Shown piece after piece: positions 1-8,983 of a stretch of 38,384 bases of DNA (its first letter is position 1; every line of letters starts with the position of its first letter). The stretch comes from Caballeronia choica (GTDB taxonomy: Bacteria > Pseudomonadota > Gammaproteobacteria > Burkholderiales > Burkholderiaceae). The position numbers and the translations under genes were made by a program. The stretch covers positions 1 to 38,384 of the forward strand of contig NZ_FCON02000076.1 in NCBI RefSeq assembly GCF_001544535.1. The letters run 5' to 3'. The notes beneath the pieces were generated by a model, which saw only the letters and a program-made list of their open reading frames with translations, did no database searches and was not told the DNA's origin.

Positions 1-8
1 CGTTATGT

Positions 9-369
9 CGGAGTGGTCCAACCGGGGGAGTGTCGTTAGCGGGGTTTTGGCGTTGTTGGCATGTAGAAAAGGCGCGCGCGTTGCACCGCGACAGGGAGTG
101 GATCAGCAGTCATTCATCCGTCTTGGCACTTCGTGCCCGACGCCAGGTCTGCTAGCGGTGGTGAATAGAAGCATGTAGCAAACGAACGTAGGATGGTGAT
201 ATAGCGATGGGTTCCGGGTTTCTGTTTTGCCTGACGGGTGAGCGCGTAGCGCGAGGCTGGATGAATGACTGCTGGTCCACTTCGTATGGCGGTGCGACGT
301 GCGCGCCTCTTCTACATGCCAACAACGATGAAACCCCGCTAACGACACTCCCCCGGTTGGACCACTCCG
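9..369. repeat. Long inverted repeat, 111-bp arms
   Basis: Positions 9-119 and 259-369 are reverse complements with roughly 100 of 111 positions matching by eye, separated by a 139-bp centre. Both arms begin with CGGAGTGGTCCAACCGGGGG on their outer edge and end with CAGCAGTCATTCATCC on the inner edge. A transcript across it would fold into one very long hairpin. No transposase is present, so this is a non-autonomous or BIME-like unit. Confidence 0.8.
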
Positions 370-427
370 TTTCGAGTGCGGGTGAAGACGTGTTAGGGCT
401 GGCGTTTGAAAGCTGCTTTCTTTGCTT

Positions 428-453
428 ACTTTCTTTGCAGCAGCAAAGAAAGT
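428..453. terminator. Repeat-borne stem-loop, possible bidirectional terminator
   Basis: Perfect 11-bp stem with a 4-base loop, next to a GC-rich CCCC/GGGG stem. It lies downstream of the leftward transglutaminase-like gene (stop at 598). The same structure occurs inverted at 38213-38238. Terminator function is inferred from position and shape. Confidence 0.4.
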
Positions 454-597
454 GAGTCCCGCCCCGGACAGGGGCAGAGCAAATAGACCAAAAACAAACC
501 AAGTTTCATAGGAGCACAAGCGCATCAAACGGTGTAAACAACCAACACCCCACCCACCCCAAGCGCCAGCGACAACAAACCCCAAGCGCCAGCGATA

Positions 598-1404
598 TCA
601 GTAATCCGGCTCGCAGACCACGAGGAACCTGCTGAGCACCGACGTGCCGAACGTATTGCTGATCGCGACATCGGCGGCATCGCGGCCGCGCGCCATCAGG
701 ATGCGTCCAGTGCGCGGCGCGTTGTTACGCGGGTCGAACGTGTGCCATGTGTTGCCGAGGTAAGCCTCGAACCACGCGCAGAAGTCCATCGGCGCATACG
801 GCGGAGGCAGCCCGACATCGCTGATGTAGCCCGTGCAGTAGCGCGCCGGAATGTTCATCGCGCGACACAGCGCAACCGCCAGATGCGCATAGTCGCGGCA
901 GACGCCTACGCCGTCGTTCCAGGTTTCCCAGGCGGTCTTGGTCGGCCGCGCGCAGTTGTAGTCGAAGCGGATATGGTTGTGCACGAAGTTGCAGATCGCC
1001 TGCACGCGATCGCGGCCGAGCGGCGTCTGGCCGAACATCTGCCACGCGGCGTTCGACAACAGGTCGGTCTCGCAGTAGCGGCTGCCAAGCAGGAACAGCA
1101 TGCATTCGTCGGGCAGTTCTTCGATCATGTGCTGGTAGCCGTTCGTCTCGGGCAGCTCGTGATGCGGAGGCACATCGAAGACGCCGCGCGCTGACAACGT
1201 GAGCATGCCGGCGGGCGCGGTGAGCCGCGTGCAGAGATTGCCGAACGAGTCGCGATACTGGCTCAGCGGTACCAGCGGATCGGTATAGATGTGATCGGGC
1301 ACGACCATGTCCTGGGCGCGCGAGAAGTGCGTGTTCAGCATCAGCAACATCGGGGTTGGCTGCGGGCACTCATACACCAGTTCGTAACCAACACGGAGTC
1401 TCAT
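598..1404 (-). CDS. Transglutaminase-like cysteine protease-fold protein with His-to-Cys change
   Basis: A 268-residue protein with an N-terminal beta domain followed by a transglutaminase-core domain. The nucleophile region GVGVCRDYAHLAVALCRAM and the following PARYCTGY are clear. The strand that normally carries the catalytic His (HAW, as in the two other transglutaminase-like proteins of this locus) reads DFCAWFEAYL here, and the Asp strand reads TWHTFDPRNN. The canonical His is therefore Cys, so activity may be lost or altered; this position may vary in this subfamily. I chose the ATG at 1404 because the family-like sequence (MRLRVGYELVYEC) begins there and a GAAAGG lies upstream. A longer frame to 1563 would overlap the next gene and is Arg/Pro-rich junk. 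It lies 64 bp downstream of the zincin-like gene and is probably cotranscribed with it. Confidence 0.85.
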   Translation of the reverse strand: MRLRVGYELVYECPQPTPMLLMLNTHFSRAQDMVVPDHIYTDPLVPLSQYRDSFGNLCTRLTAPAGMLTLSARGVFDVPPHHELPETNGYQHMIEELPDECMLFLLGSRYCETDLLSNAAWQMFGQTPLGRDRVQAICNFVHNHIRFDYNCARPTKTAWETWNDGVGVCRDYAHLAVALCRAMNIPARYCTGYISDVGLPPPYAPMDFCAWFEAYLGNTWHTFDPRNNAPRTGRILMARGRDAADVAISNTFGTSVLSRFLVVCEPDY

Positions 1405-1468
1405 CGGAGGACCTTTCTCGGTGATGCAACAGGGGAGCGTCGAAGCAAGCCGCTTGCGGCCATCGTTA

Positions 1469-2683
1469 TCAAGCAACCGCCGTTCCACCCGAGTCGGTGG
1501 CGGCGGGGTCGGGTGTCGCCTGGCTGATGGCCGGAGCATCAGCCGGAACGTCAGCCGGAACATCGGCTGGCGCCGTGCCCGGCTGGGCGGACTCGGAGAT
1601 CTGCTTGGGCATCGGTTCGCTGGAAGACAACTCCGCGCTTGCGATCACCTTGTGAACGAAACGCAGCTTCTCGATCACCTTGGGCGCCAGCGTGAACGGG
1701 TAGGCATCCGCGAGACCCAAACTGCGGTTCAGGCTGTTCAGCGCGTAGGTCAGCGGGAACCAGCGCTTCATCAGGTTATCGAAGCTTTCACTTTCGATCG
1801 GCGAGCTATCGGTGAGCGTCGGCTCGTTGTCGTCGTCGGGCTTGAGTTCCAGGCCGCAGGCGGCCGCCGTGTCGATCGTGTCGACGATGTGCAGGTAATG
1901 CGCCCACGTCTCGGCCCAGTCCTCCCAAGGATGCGTGGTCGCATAGGCGCTGACGTACGACATGTCCCAGTCGGCGGGCGGACCGGCTTCGTAGTGCGCC
2001 TTGAGCGCCTCGGCGTAGTCCACGCGCTCGTCGCCGAAAAGTTCGCGAAACGGCCCTTCCCATTGCTTGCCGGTAATGAGCCGGTCGAAATAGTAGTGTC
2101 CGATTTCATGGCGGAAATGCCCCAGCAAGGTGCGGTAGGGCTCGCCCATTTCCATGCGGGTCCGCTCGCGATGCGCGTCGTCGGCTTCCGCGATGTTCAT
2201 CGTGATGAGGCCGTTGTCGTGACCCGTCAGGATCTTCTCGCCGACGCCGCCGTCTTCCATGAACTCGAATTGCAGGCCGCCCTCGGGGTCGGTCTTGCGC
2301 GAGACGACGTGCAGCCCGAGCGCCGCGAGCGCATACAGCAGGCGCCGCTTCGCAGTTTCCAGCCGGTACCAGTAGACGCGGTTCTCGGGCACCGACAGGT
2401 TCGGAATCGTGTGGCTCAGGCTGCACGCGGGGCACAGCACGTCGGCGGACTCGGCGGGCAGCATCCAGTTGCACACGTTTTCGAGCGCGTAGTTATTGCA
2501 CTGCTTATACAAGGCGCCATCCGCTGTCTTGTGAAGATTGCGCCAGCGGCCCTCGTCGGCCGGCTCGAACGCGCACACTTCCGCAAGCTCGGGGACGTAG
2601 CCCAGCAACGCGGCGCAGGACTCGCATTTCACGTTTTCGAAGAAAACGTGTTGCTGGCAGCGGTCGCAGTGAAATGTTTTCAT
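1469..2683 (-). CDS. Zinc-ribbon plus zincin-like metallopeptidase (COG4307-type)
   Basis: A 404-residue protein. The N-terminus has paired CxxC motifs (CDRC...CESC at about residues 6-22) and a later CPAC, typical of a zinc ribbon. The centre carries HEIGHYYFDR, a HExxH zinc site, followed about 60 residues later by WEDWAETWAHYLHI, which supplies a likely third ligand. The last 50 residues are low complexity with a repeated PADV unit. I recognise it as the conserved putative zinc-binding metallopeptidase often encoded beside transglutaminase/ATP-grasp/alpha-E genes. It is probably cytoplasmic, since no signal peptide is visible. It starts 214 bp from, and diverges from, the DUF2126 gene. No clear Shine-Dalgarno precedes the ATG at 2683. 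The peptide substrate is unknown; processing of a product of the neighbouring ligases is inference. Confidence 0.82.
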   Translation of the reverse strand: MKTFHCDRCQQHVFFENVKCESCAALLGYVPELAEVCAFEPADEGRWRNLHKTADGALYKQCNNYALENVCNWMLPAESADVLCPACSLSHTIPNLSVPENRVYWYRLETAKRRLLYALAALGLHVVSRKTDPEGGLQFEFMEDGGVGEKILTGHDNGLITMNIAEADDAHRERTRMEMGEPYRTLLGHFRHEIGHYYFDRLITGKQWEGPFRELFGDERVDYAEALKAHYEAGPPADWDMSYVSAYATTHPWEDWAETWAHYLHIVDTIDTAAACGLELKPDDDNEPTLTDSSPIESESFDNLMKRWFPLTYALNSLNRSLGLADAYPFTLAPKVIEKLRFVHKVIASAELSSSEPMPKQISESAQPGTAPADVPADVPADAPAISQATPDPAATDSGGTAVA

Positions 2684-2813
2684 GGTAGACAGTTGGGTGG
2701 AGACAGGACGTATCGAAGGCAGTCAGCAAGCGACGTGCCATTGGCGTGACATGAACCGCAGAGAGGTTCCAGGCGGGCCGATCCGGCGCGCGGGACTTTA
2801 TTCATCGGGTAAA

Positions 2814-2841
2814 TTGTCCGCTGCATGATGCGCCGTACAAT
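2814..2841 (+). promoter_or_regulatory. Sigma70-like promoter for the DUF2126 operon
   Basis: TTGTCC at 2814-2819, a 16-bp spacer and TACAAT at 2836-2841 give a good -35/-10 pair. Transcription would begin near 2848, about 50 bases before the chosen GTG start at 2898. This favours that start over the in-frame codons at 2862 and 2871. Confidence 0.45.
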
Positions 2842-2850
2842 CCGCGAGAG

Positions 2851-2870
2851 CGGCAACACGGTTGTTGCCG
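2851..2870. promoter_or_regulatory. Inverted repeat at predicted transcription start
   Basis: CGGCAAC at 2851-2857 and GTTGCCG at 2864-2870 form a 7-bp inverted repeat with a 6-base centre. It sits immediately downstream of the predicted promoter, so it could be an operator or a leader hairpin. No regulator is encoded nearby. Confidence 0.35.
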
Positions 2871-2897
2871 ATGATCCCATTAGTCGAGGAGCCAGGT

Positions 2898-5800
2898 GTG
2901 TCGATCCGAGTCGCGCTGAACCATATCACGCACTACCGCTATGACCGCCTCGTGGCGCTGGGCCCGCAAGTCCTGCGGCTGCGGCCCGCACCCCATTGCC
3001 GCACGCCGATCCTGTCTTACTCGATGCGGGTCGAGCCGGCGGACCACTTCATCAACTGGCAGCAGGACGCGTTCGCGAACTATCAGGCGCGCCTCGTCTT
3101 CCCCGAGAAGACCCGCGAGTTCAAGATCACGGTCGATCTCGTCGTGGAAATGGCGGTGTACAACCCGTTCGATTTCTTCCTCGAGCCGAGCGCCGAGGAG
3201 TTTCCGTTCGCGTATGAGCCGCATGTCGCGACGGAGCTCGCGCCGTATCTCGTCAAGCGGGAGATGACGCCGCTCTTCAGGCAGTTCGTCGAGAGCATCG
3301 ACCGGACGCCGATGGGGACGACCAACTTCCTCGTCGAACTGAACCAGCGGCTGCAGCGCGAGATCGCCTATGTGATCCGCATGGAACCCGGCGTGCAGAC
3401 GCCCGAGGAAACGCTCGACAAGGCGCTTGGTTCATGCCGCGACACGAGCTGGCTGCTGGTCGAGACGCTGCGCCAGCTTGGGCTCGCGGCGCGTTTCGTG
3501 TCCGGCTACCTGATCCAGTTGACGCCCGACCAGCGTTCGCTCGACGGCCCGAGCGGCACCGAAGTCGACTTCACCGACCTGCACGCGTGGTGCGAGGTCT
3601 ATCTGCCGGGCGCGGGCTGGATCGGCTTCGACCCGACCTCGGGCCTGCTCGCGGGCGAAGGGCACATACCCGTCGCGTGCACGCCGGAGCCGGGCAGCGC
3701 CGCGCCGATTTCCGGCGCCGTCGACGAGAGCGAGGTCGAGTTCGAGCACCTGATGTCGGTGCAGCGCGTACTCGAAACGCCGCGCGTGACGAAGCCGTAC
3801 ACCGAGGAAGTGTGGTCCGCGGTGCAGGCGATGGGCGCGCAAGTCGACCAGCGCCTCACCGAGATGGACGTGCGCCTGACGATGGGCGGCGAGCCGACCT
3901 TCGTTGCCGTGCGCGACCGCGACGCGGCCGAATGGAACACGGACGCGCTCGGGCCGACCAAGCGCGGCTATGCGGTCGGACTGATGGACAAGCTGCGCGC
4001 ACGCTACGGCGAGGGCGGCTTCCTGCATATCGGCCAGGGCAAGTGGTATCCGGGCGAGCAGTTGCCGCGCTGGGCGATGTCGCTCTACTGGCGTGCGGAC
4101 GGCGAGCCGATCTGGACCGACCCGGCGCTGTTCGCCGATGAACGCGAGCCCGGCGCCTACACGCCGGAAGATGCGCACCGCTTCATCACGCATCTGACGA
4201 ACAAGCTCGCGCTGGATACGCAGCACATCCAGCCGGGCTACGAAGACACCTTCTATTACCTGTGGCGCGAGCGCAGGCTGCCGGTCAACGTCGATCCGTT
4301 CGAATCGGAACTCGACGACGAACTGGAGCGCGTGCGTCTGCGGCGGGTGTTCGATGCGGGCTTGTCGGAGGTGACGGGCTACGTGCTGCCCATCACGCGC
4401 GAGCGCGACCTGCCGATGCAGCCGCCGAAGTGGGTGAGCGGCCCGTGGTTCTTCCGCGACGACCGCATGTACCTGATCCCCGGCGATTCGCCGATGGGCT
4501 ACCGGCTGCCGCTGGAATCGCTGCCGTGGGTGAGCGCGGGGGACTTTCCGTACCAGCATCCGCATGACCCGTTTGCGCCGCCCGCGCCGTTGCGCTCGGC
4601 GGCGGAGTTGCGCATGCAGTATGGTGGCGGCACGCTGGAAGGCGGGCCGGGCGCGACCGGCGCGACCGGCGCGAGTGGCACGGCCGGCACAGGTGTCGCT
4701 GCAACCGGAGGCACGGGCGAGGCGTCAGCGTCCGCATCCGCAGAAGCATCCCGCCAGCCGTCGCGAGGCGAGTCTGCGTCGTGGATTCGCCGCACGGCGC
4801 TGTGCGTCGAGACGCGCGACCCGGCGCGCGCGGCGGGACCGAAGGTCGAAGCGGACTCGTTCGGCAGCGGCAAGCGCCTGCTGCATGTCTTCATGCCGCC
4901 GCTCACCGAACTCGACGATTATCTCGACCTGCTCGCCGCCGTCGAGTCGACGGCGGCCGACCTGCGGATGAAGGTGATCATCGAAGGCTATCAGCCGCCG
5001 CGCGATGTGCGCCTCAAGATGCTGCAGGTGACGCCGGACCCGGGCGTGATCGAAGTGAACATCCATCCGGCGGCGAACTGGGACCAGCTCGTCGACCATA
5101 CGGAGTACCTGTACCAGTCGGCGCATGAAACCTATCTGAGCACCGAGAAGTTCATGACCGACGGCCGCCACACCGGCACGGGCGGCGGCAACCACTTCGT
5201 GCTCGGCGGCGCGACACCGGCCGACAGCCCGTTCCTGCGCCGCCCCGACCTGCTCGCGAGCCTGATCGGCTATTTCATCAACCATCCGTCGCTGTCGTAC
5301 CTGTTCTCGGGGCTTTTCCTCGGACCGACGAGCCAGGCGCCGCGCGTCGACGAGGCGCGCAACGACCAGCTCTACGAACTCGAGATCGCGTTCAACGAAC
5401 TGCAGCGGCAGCTCGACCGCCTGGGCGGCCGCGACAGCGCGCAGCTGCCGCCGTGGCTCATCGACCGCACCTTGCGCAACCTGCTGATCGACGTGACCGG
5501 CAACACGCACCGCGCCGAGTTCTGCATCGACAAGCTGTATTCGCCCGATGGCCCGACCGGCCGCCTCGGCCTGCTCGAACTGCGCGGCTTCGAAATGCCG
5601 CCGCACGCGCGCATGAGCCTCGTGCAGCAACTGCTGCTGCGCTCGCTGGTCGCGCGCTTCTGGGACAAGCCGTACACGACGCGCCTCACGCGCTGGGGCA
5701 CGGAACTGCACGACCGTTTCCTGCTCGGCACCTTCGTCAAGATGGATTTCGACGACGTGATCGCCGAACTCAACGAGGCCGGCTTCGCGTTCGACGCCGC

Positions 5801-6371
5801 GTGGTTCGCGCCGCACTTCGAGTTCCGCTTCCCGCTGGTCGGCGCGATCCAGTCGAGCGGCATCGAACTGACGGTGAGGAACGCGCTCGAACCATGGCAC
5901 GTCATGGGCGAGGAGGGTTCGGTCGGCGGCACGGTGCGCTACGTGGATTCGTCGGTGGAACGGCTCGAAGTGCACGTCCTCGGCCTGAACGACAACCGCT
6001 ATGTGGTGACCGTCAACGGCGTGCCGCTCCCGATGCAGCCGACCGGCCGCGCGAGCGAGCACGTCGCCGGCGTGCGCTTTCGGGCGTGGGCGCAGTCGTC
6101 GGCGCTGCATCCGTCGATCGGCGTTCACGCGCCGCTCACCTTCGATGTCGTCGACACATGGAGCAACCGCTCGATCGGCGGATGCCGGTATCATGTATCG
6201 CATCCGGGCGGGCGCAACTACGCGACCTTCCCGGTCAATGCCTACGAGGCGGAGAGCCGGCGACGCGCGCGCTTCTTCAAGACCGGCCACACGCCGGGCC
6301 GCATGGAAGCCGGGGCCGCCGAGCGCAGCCTCGAGTTTCCGTTCACGCTCGACTTGCGCCGCCGACGGTGA
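2898..6371 (+). CDS. Transglutaminase-DUF2126 giant protein
   Basis: About 1157 residues. The N-terminal 300 are a transglutaminase N-domain plus core with an apparently intact triad: ALGSCRDTSW (Cys), DLHAWCEVYL (His), GFDPTSG (Asp). The rest is the DUF2126 region, opening with MDVRLTMGGEPTFV and ending in a beta-rich C-terminus. A Gly/Ala/Thr/Ser-rich linker covers about residues 575-630. I recall that DUF2126 has been proposed to be a COOH-NH2 ligase in predicted peptide-synthesis systems; I cannot verify that here. The GTG at 2898 is chosen because GAGGAG ends 6 bases before it and VSIRVALNH is the family-like beginning. The gene is followed after 35 bp by the ATP-grasp/alpha-E gene, so an operon is likely. 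No signal peptide is seen, so the protein is probably cytoplasmic. Confidence 0.9.
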   Translation: MSIRVALNHITHYRYDRLVALGPQVLRLRPAPHCRTPILSYSMRVEPADHFINWQQDAFANYQARLVFPEKTREFKITVDLVVEMAVYNPFDFFLEPSAEEFPFAYEPHVATELAPYLVKREMTPLFRQFVESIDRTPMGTTNFLVELNQRLQREIAYVIRMEPGVQTPEETLDKALGSCRDTSWLLVETLRQLGLAARFVSGYLIQLTPDQRSLDGPSGTEVDFTDLHAWCEVYLPGAGWIGFDPTSGLLAGEGHIPVACTPEPGSAAPISGAVDESEVEFEHLMSVQRVLETPRVTKPYTEEVWSAVQAMGAQVDQRLTEMDVRLTMGGEPTFVAVRDRDAAEWNTDALGPTKRGYAVGLMDKLRARYGEGGFLHIGQGKWYPGEQLPRWAMSLYWRADGEPIWTDPALFADEREPGAYTPEDAHRFITHLTNKLALDTQHIQPGYEDTFYYLWRERRLPVNVDPFESELDDELERVRLRRVFDAGLSEVTGYVLPITRERDLPMQPPKWVSGPWFFRDDRMYLIPGDSPMGYRLPLESLPWVSAGDFPYQHPHDPFAPPAPLRSAAELRMQYGGGTLEGGPGATGATGASGTAGTGVAATGGTGEASASASAEASRQPSRGESASWIRRTALCVETRDPARAAGPKVEADSFGSGKRLLHVFMPPLTELDDYLDLLAAVESTAADLRMKVIIEGYQPPRDVRLKMLQVTPDPGVIEVNIHPAANWDQLVDHTEYLYQSAHETYLSTEKFMTDGRHTGTGGGNHFVLGGATPADSPFLRRPDLLASLIGYFINHPSLSYLFSGLFLGPTSQAPRVDEARNDQLYELEIAFNELQRQLDRLGGRDSAQLPPWLIDRTLRNLLIDVTGNTHRAEFCIDKLYSPDGPTGRLGLLELRGFEMPPHARMSLVQQLLLRSLVARFWDKPYTTRLTRWGTELHDRFLLGTFVKMDFDDVIAELNEAGFAFDAAWFAPHFEFRFPLVGAIQSSGIELTVRNALEPWHVMGEEGSVGGTVRYVDSSVERLEVHVLGLNDNRYVVTVNGVPLPMQPTGRASEHVAGVRFRAWAQSSALHPSIGVHAPLTFDVVDTWSNRSIGGCRYHVSHPGGRNYATFPVNAYEAESRRRARFFKTGHTPGRMEAGAAERSLEFPFTLDLRRRR

Positions 6372-6406
6372 GATCAGCGATCGCTTACTAAACTAAAAAG
6401 TCCAAC

Positions 6407-8983
6407 TTGGCCGTCCAAACCTCACTCCCGTTTGAAGAAGTCGCTGAACGCGCGAAGGTGTCGTCGCCATTGCGGGCCCTTCCGGCGCGCGAAGGGCACT
6501 GGGACGAACTGCGCGACGAGTCGGGTCAGTTGCGCGACACCTGGCGGGCCTTCTTCGACCTGCTCGGCGACGAAGGCATTGCCGGGCTCGACCAGGCGGT
6601 CGAGTCGGTCGCGCAGCAGGTGCGCGACAACGACATCAGCTACAACGTCTACGCGGACGGCGGCGAGCCGCGCCCGTGGGCGCTCGACCTGTTGCCGTTC
6701 ATGATCGACGAGACCGAGTGGTCGGTGCTGGAACGCGCGGTCAAGCAGCGCGCCAAGCTGCTCAATGCGATCGTGAAGGACGTCTACGGCCCGCAGACGC
6801 TGCTGCACGAAGGCTTCCTGCCGCCCGCGCTGGTGTTCGGGCATCCCGGCTACCTGCGTTCGGTGAAGGGCTTCACGCCGCCGGGCGGGCAGTATCTGCA
6901 ACTCGTCGCGGTCGATCTGGCGCGCGAGCCGAGCGGCGCGTGGGTGATCATGGCGCACCGCACCGAGGCGCCGTCGGGGCTCGGCTATGCGCTCGAAAAC
7001 CGGCTGATCGTCGCGGGCGTGTTCGCCGATCCGTTCCGCTCGATGCGCGTGCAACGGCTCGCGCCGTTTTACTCGCGGATGGTCGCGTCGCTCGTCGAGG
7101 GCGGCCGCGCGATGATGTCCGGCGACGAAGGCTCGCCGCACATCGCGCTCCTCACGCCCGGCCCCTACAGCGAAACTTTCTTCGAGCACGCGTTTCTCGC
7201 GCGCTATCTTGGCGTGACGCTCGTCGAAGGCAAGGACCTCACGGTGCGCGACGACAAGCTGTACCTCAAGACCTTCGCCGGGCTGGAGCGCGTGCACGTC
7301 CTGCTGCGGCGGCTCGACGATGCGTTCTGCGATCCCGTCGAACTGCGCGCCGATTCGAGCATCGGCGTGCCGGGCCTGTTGCAGGTGATGCGCGCGGGCA
7401 ACGTGATGGTGTCGAACGTGCCCGGCTCGGGCTTTGTCGAATCGCCCGCGCTGCACGGCTTTTTGCCCGCCATCGCGCATTCGCTGCTCGACGAGCCGCT
7501 CGAACTTGCGAGCGTGCCGACCTGGTGGTGCGGCGAAAAGGCGGCGCGCGAGTCGGCGCTGAAGACGCTCGAAGAAGCCTTCGTGATTCCCACCTGGCCC
7601 GGCGTCGACCTGAACGGCCGCCGCCCGCGCGGCTTCGGCGATGGCCTTCAGCCGCTCGCCGCCTGGAAGAAGCGCATCGAAGCGATGCCGGACGCCTTCA
7701 CGATCCAGGAACTGTTTCCGGGCTCGCATGCGCCGCGCTATGAAGAGAGCACGATCGTCGGGCGCTCGGCGGTGCTGCGCGTGTACGCGATCGCCGACAT
7801 GGAAGGCGGCTGGTCGGTGATGCCGGGCGGCTTCACGCGGCTCGGCGCCGAGCGGCAGCCGTCAGTTTCGATGCAATACGGCAGCAGCAGCGTCGATACA
7901 TGGGTGCTGTCGAGCCATCCCAGCTCGAACTTTTCGCTGCTGCCCACGCCGATGACGCCCGACGATCTCGTGCGCAAGCACCGCACAGTGTCGAGCCGCG
8001 CCGCCGAGAACCTGTTCTGGGCCGGCCGCTACGGCGAACGCGCGGAGAACAACGTGCGGCTCGTGCGCGCGATCCTTTCGTCGCTGGAGAGCAACGACGC
8101 CGAAGGCATGCTCGACACGATGGTCGATCTCGCGTGGCTGTCGGGTCTCCTGCCGGCGGGCACGCCGCTCAAGGGCCACACGGCGGCGACGCTCGAACGG
8201 CTGCTCGTCGCGAATCTCGGCGAGGGCAGTGCGGCGTCGAGCGTCGGCCAGAACCTCGCGAGCCAGGCGCGCGCGAGCGGCGAGATTCGCGGGCGCCTTT
8301 CCACCGACCACTGGCGCACGATCCTCGCGTCGCGCAACGATTTCCGCGACGCGATCACCGCGCTGCACCCGGTGCGCGCCATCGAGCGTTACGATCGCGT
8401 GCTGCTCACGCGCACGCTGGAAACGCTCGCGGCGCAACTGCTCGCGATCAGCGGCGCGCAGGGCGATCGCATGACCCGCGACGAAGCGTGGCGGCTCGTA
8501 TTCGCCGGACGCCACATCGAACGCGTCGCCACGATGTCGACGTACCTGCGCACGGCCGCGAAGCACCGGCAGTTGTCTACGCCGGGCGGCTTCGATCTCC
8601 TGCTGCAACTCTTCGACAGCACGCTCACCTATCGCTCGCTGTATCCGGGGCGCTTCGAAGTGCCGCCGCTGATCGACCTGCTGGTGGTCGAGCCGACCAA
8701 TCCGCGCGGCCTCTATGGCGTCTACAAGCGGCTGTGCACGAAGCTCGTCGAAATCTCGCAGGCGGCCGGACGCGGGACGCACAGCGATTTCATCGCGGCG
8801 ACGCGTCTCGCGGCATCGTTGCGCGACCTGGAGACGCTTTGCGCGACCGACGAAGCCGGCATGCACGCCGAACTCATCGCCGCCTGCGATGAACTCGAAA
8901 GCCACGCCAGCGCCGCCGCCCACGAAATCAGCGCGCGCTACTTCAGCCACGCGAAGACGCAATCCTTGCAGGTGTCGTCGTGA
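6407..8983 (+). CDS. Circularly permuted ATP-grasp / alpha-E fusion protein
   Basis: An 858-residue protein. Residues about 50-500 match the circularly permuted ATP-grasp type (former DUF404/DUF407), with segments such as YNVYADG, RPWALDLLPF and EGKDLTVRDDKLYLKT. From about residue 525 the sequence HRTVSSRAAENLFWAGRYGERAENNVRL marks the all-helical alpha-E domain (DUF403), which fills the C-terminal third. ATP-grasp enzymes join a carboxylate to an amine using ATP, and families of this type are predicted to make small peptides or peptide tags. Many genomes encode the two halves separately; here they are fused. The start is a TTG at 6407 with only a weak AAAAAG upstream. The stop overlaps the next start by 4 bases (GTGA), implying translational coupling. 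Confidence 0.9.
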   Translation: MAVQTSLPFEEVAERAKVSSPLRALPAREGHWDELRDESGQLRDTWRAFFDLLGDEGIAGLDQAVESVAQQVRDNDISYNVYADGGEPRPWALDLLPFMIDETEWSVLERAVKQRAKLLNAIVKDVYGPQTLLHEGFLPPALVFGHPGYLRSVKGFTPPGGQYLQLVAVDLAREPSGAWVIMAHRTEAPSGLGYALENRLIVAGVFADPFRSMRVQRLAPFYSRMVASLVEGGRAMMSGDEGSPHIALLTPGPYSETFFEHAFLARYLGVTLVEGKDLTVRDDKLYLKTFAGLERVHVLLRRLDDAFCDPVELRADSSIGVPGLLQVMRAGNVMVSNVPGSGFVESPALHGFLPAIAHSLLDEPLELASVPTWWCGEKAARESALKTLEEAFVIPTWPGVDLNGRRPRGFGDGLQPLAAWKKRIEAMPDAFTIQELFPGSHAPRYEESTIVGRSAVLRVYAIADMEGGWSVMPGGFTRLGAERQPSVSMQYGSSSVDTWVLSSHPSSNFSLLPTPMTPDDLVRKHRTVSSRAAENLFWAGRYGERAENNVRLVRAILSSLESNDAEGMLDTMVDLAWLSGLLPAGTPLKGHTAATLERLLVANLGEGSAASSVGQNLASQARASGEIRGRLSTDHWRTILASRNDFRDAITALHPVRAIERYDRVLLTRTLETLAAQLLAISGAQGDRMTRDEAWRLVFAGRHIERVATMSTYLRTAAKHRQLSTPGGFDLLLQLFDSTLTYRSLYPGRFEVPPLIDLLVVEPTNPRGLYGVYKRLCTKLVEISQAAGRGTHSDFIAATRLAASLRDLETLCATDEAGMHAELIAACDELESHASAAAHEISARYFSHAKTQSLQVSS

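Larger units (their letters stand above)
1..597. repeat. Left-end mosaic intergenic repeat, no gene
   Basis: No convincing gene lies here; the open frames in this stretch are low-complexity translations of repeat DNA. The right half (about 283-541) is an inverted copy of 38128-38384. It contains a near-perfect stem-loop at 428-453 (arms ACTTTCTTTGC / GCAAAGAAAGT, loop AGCA) and a CCCC...GGGG stem just beside it. The left half (9-119) is an inverted copy of 259-369. The segment 560-597 carries two copies of AAGCGCCAGCG directly after the stop codon of the first gene. I recognise the AAAGAAAGTAAG hairpin family from intergenic regions of Burkholderia relatives; that is memory, not a search. Confidence 0.8.

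Noticed and set aside
103-585. Long open frame on the minus strand in the left repeat
   Set aside because: Its translation is the repeat itself, including the LPLSGAGLTFFAAAKK stretch also produced by the right-end copy. No ribosome site or protein-like pattern is visible.
1421-2749. 442-codon plus-strand frame opposite the zincin gene
   Set aside because: It is antisense to a gene with clear CxxC and HExxH motifs; its Arg/Val/His-rich composition is that of a GC-rich shadow frame. Many other long antisense frames were dismissed for the same reason.
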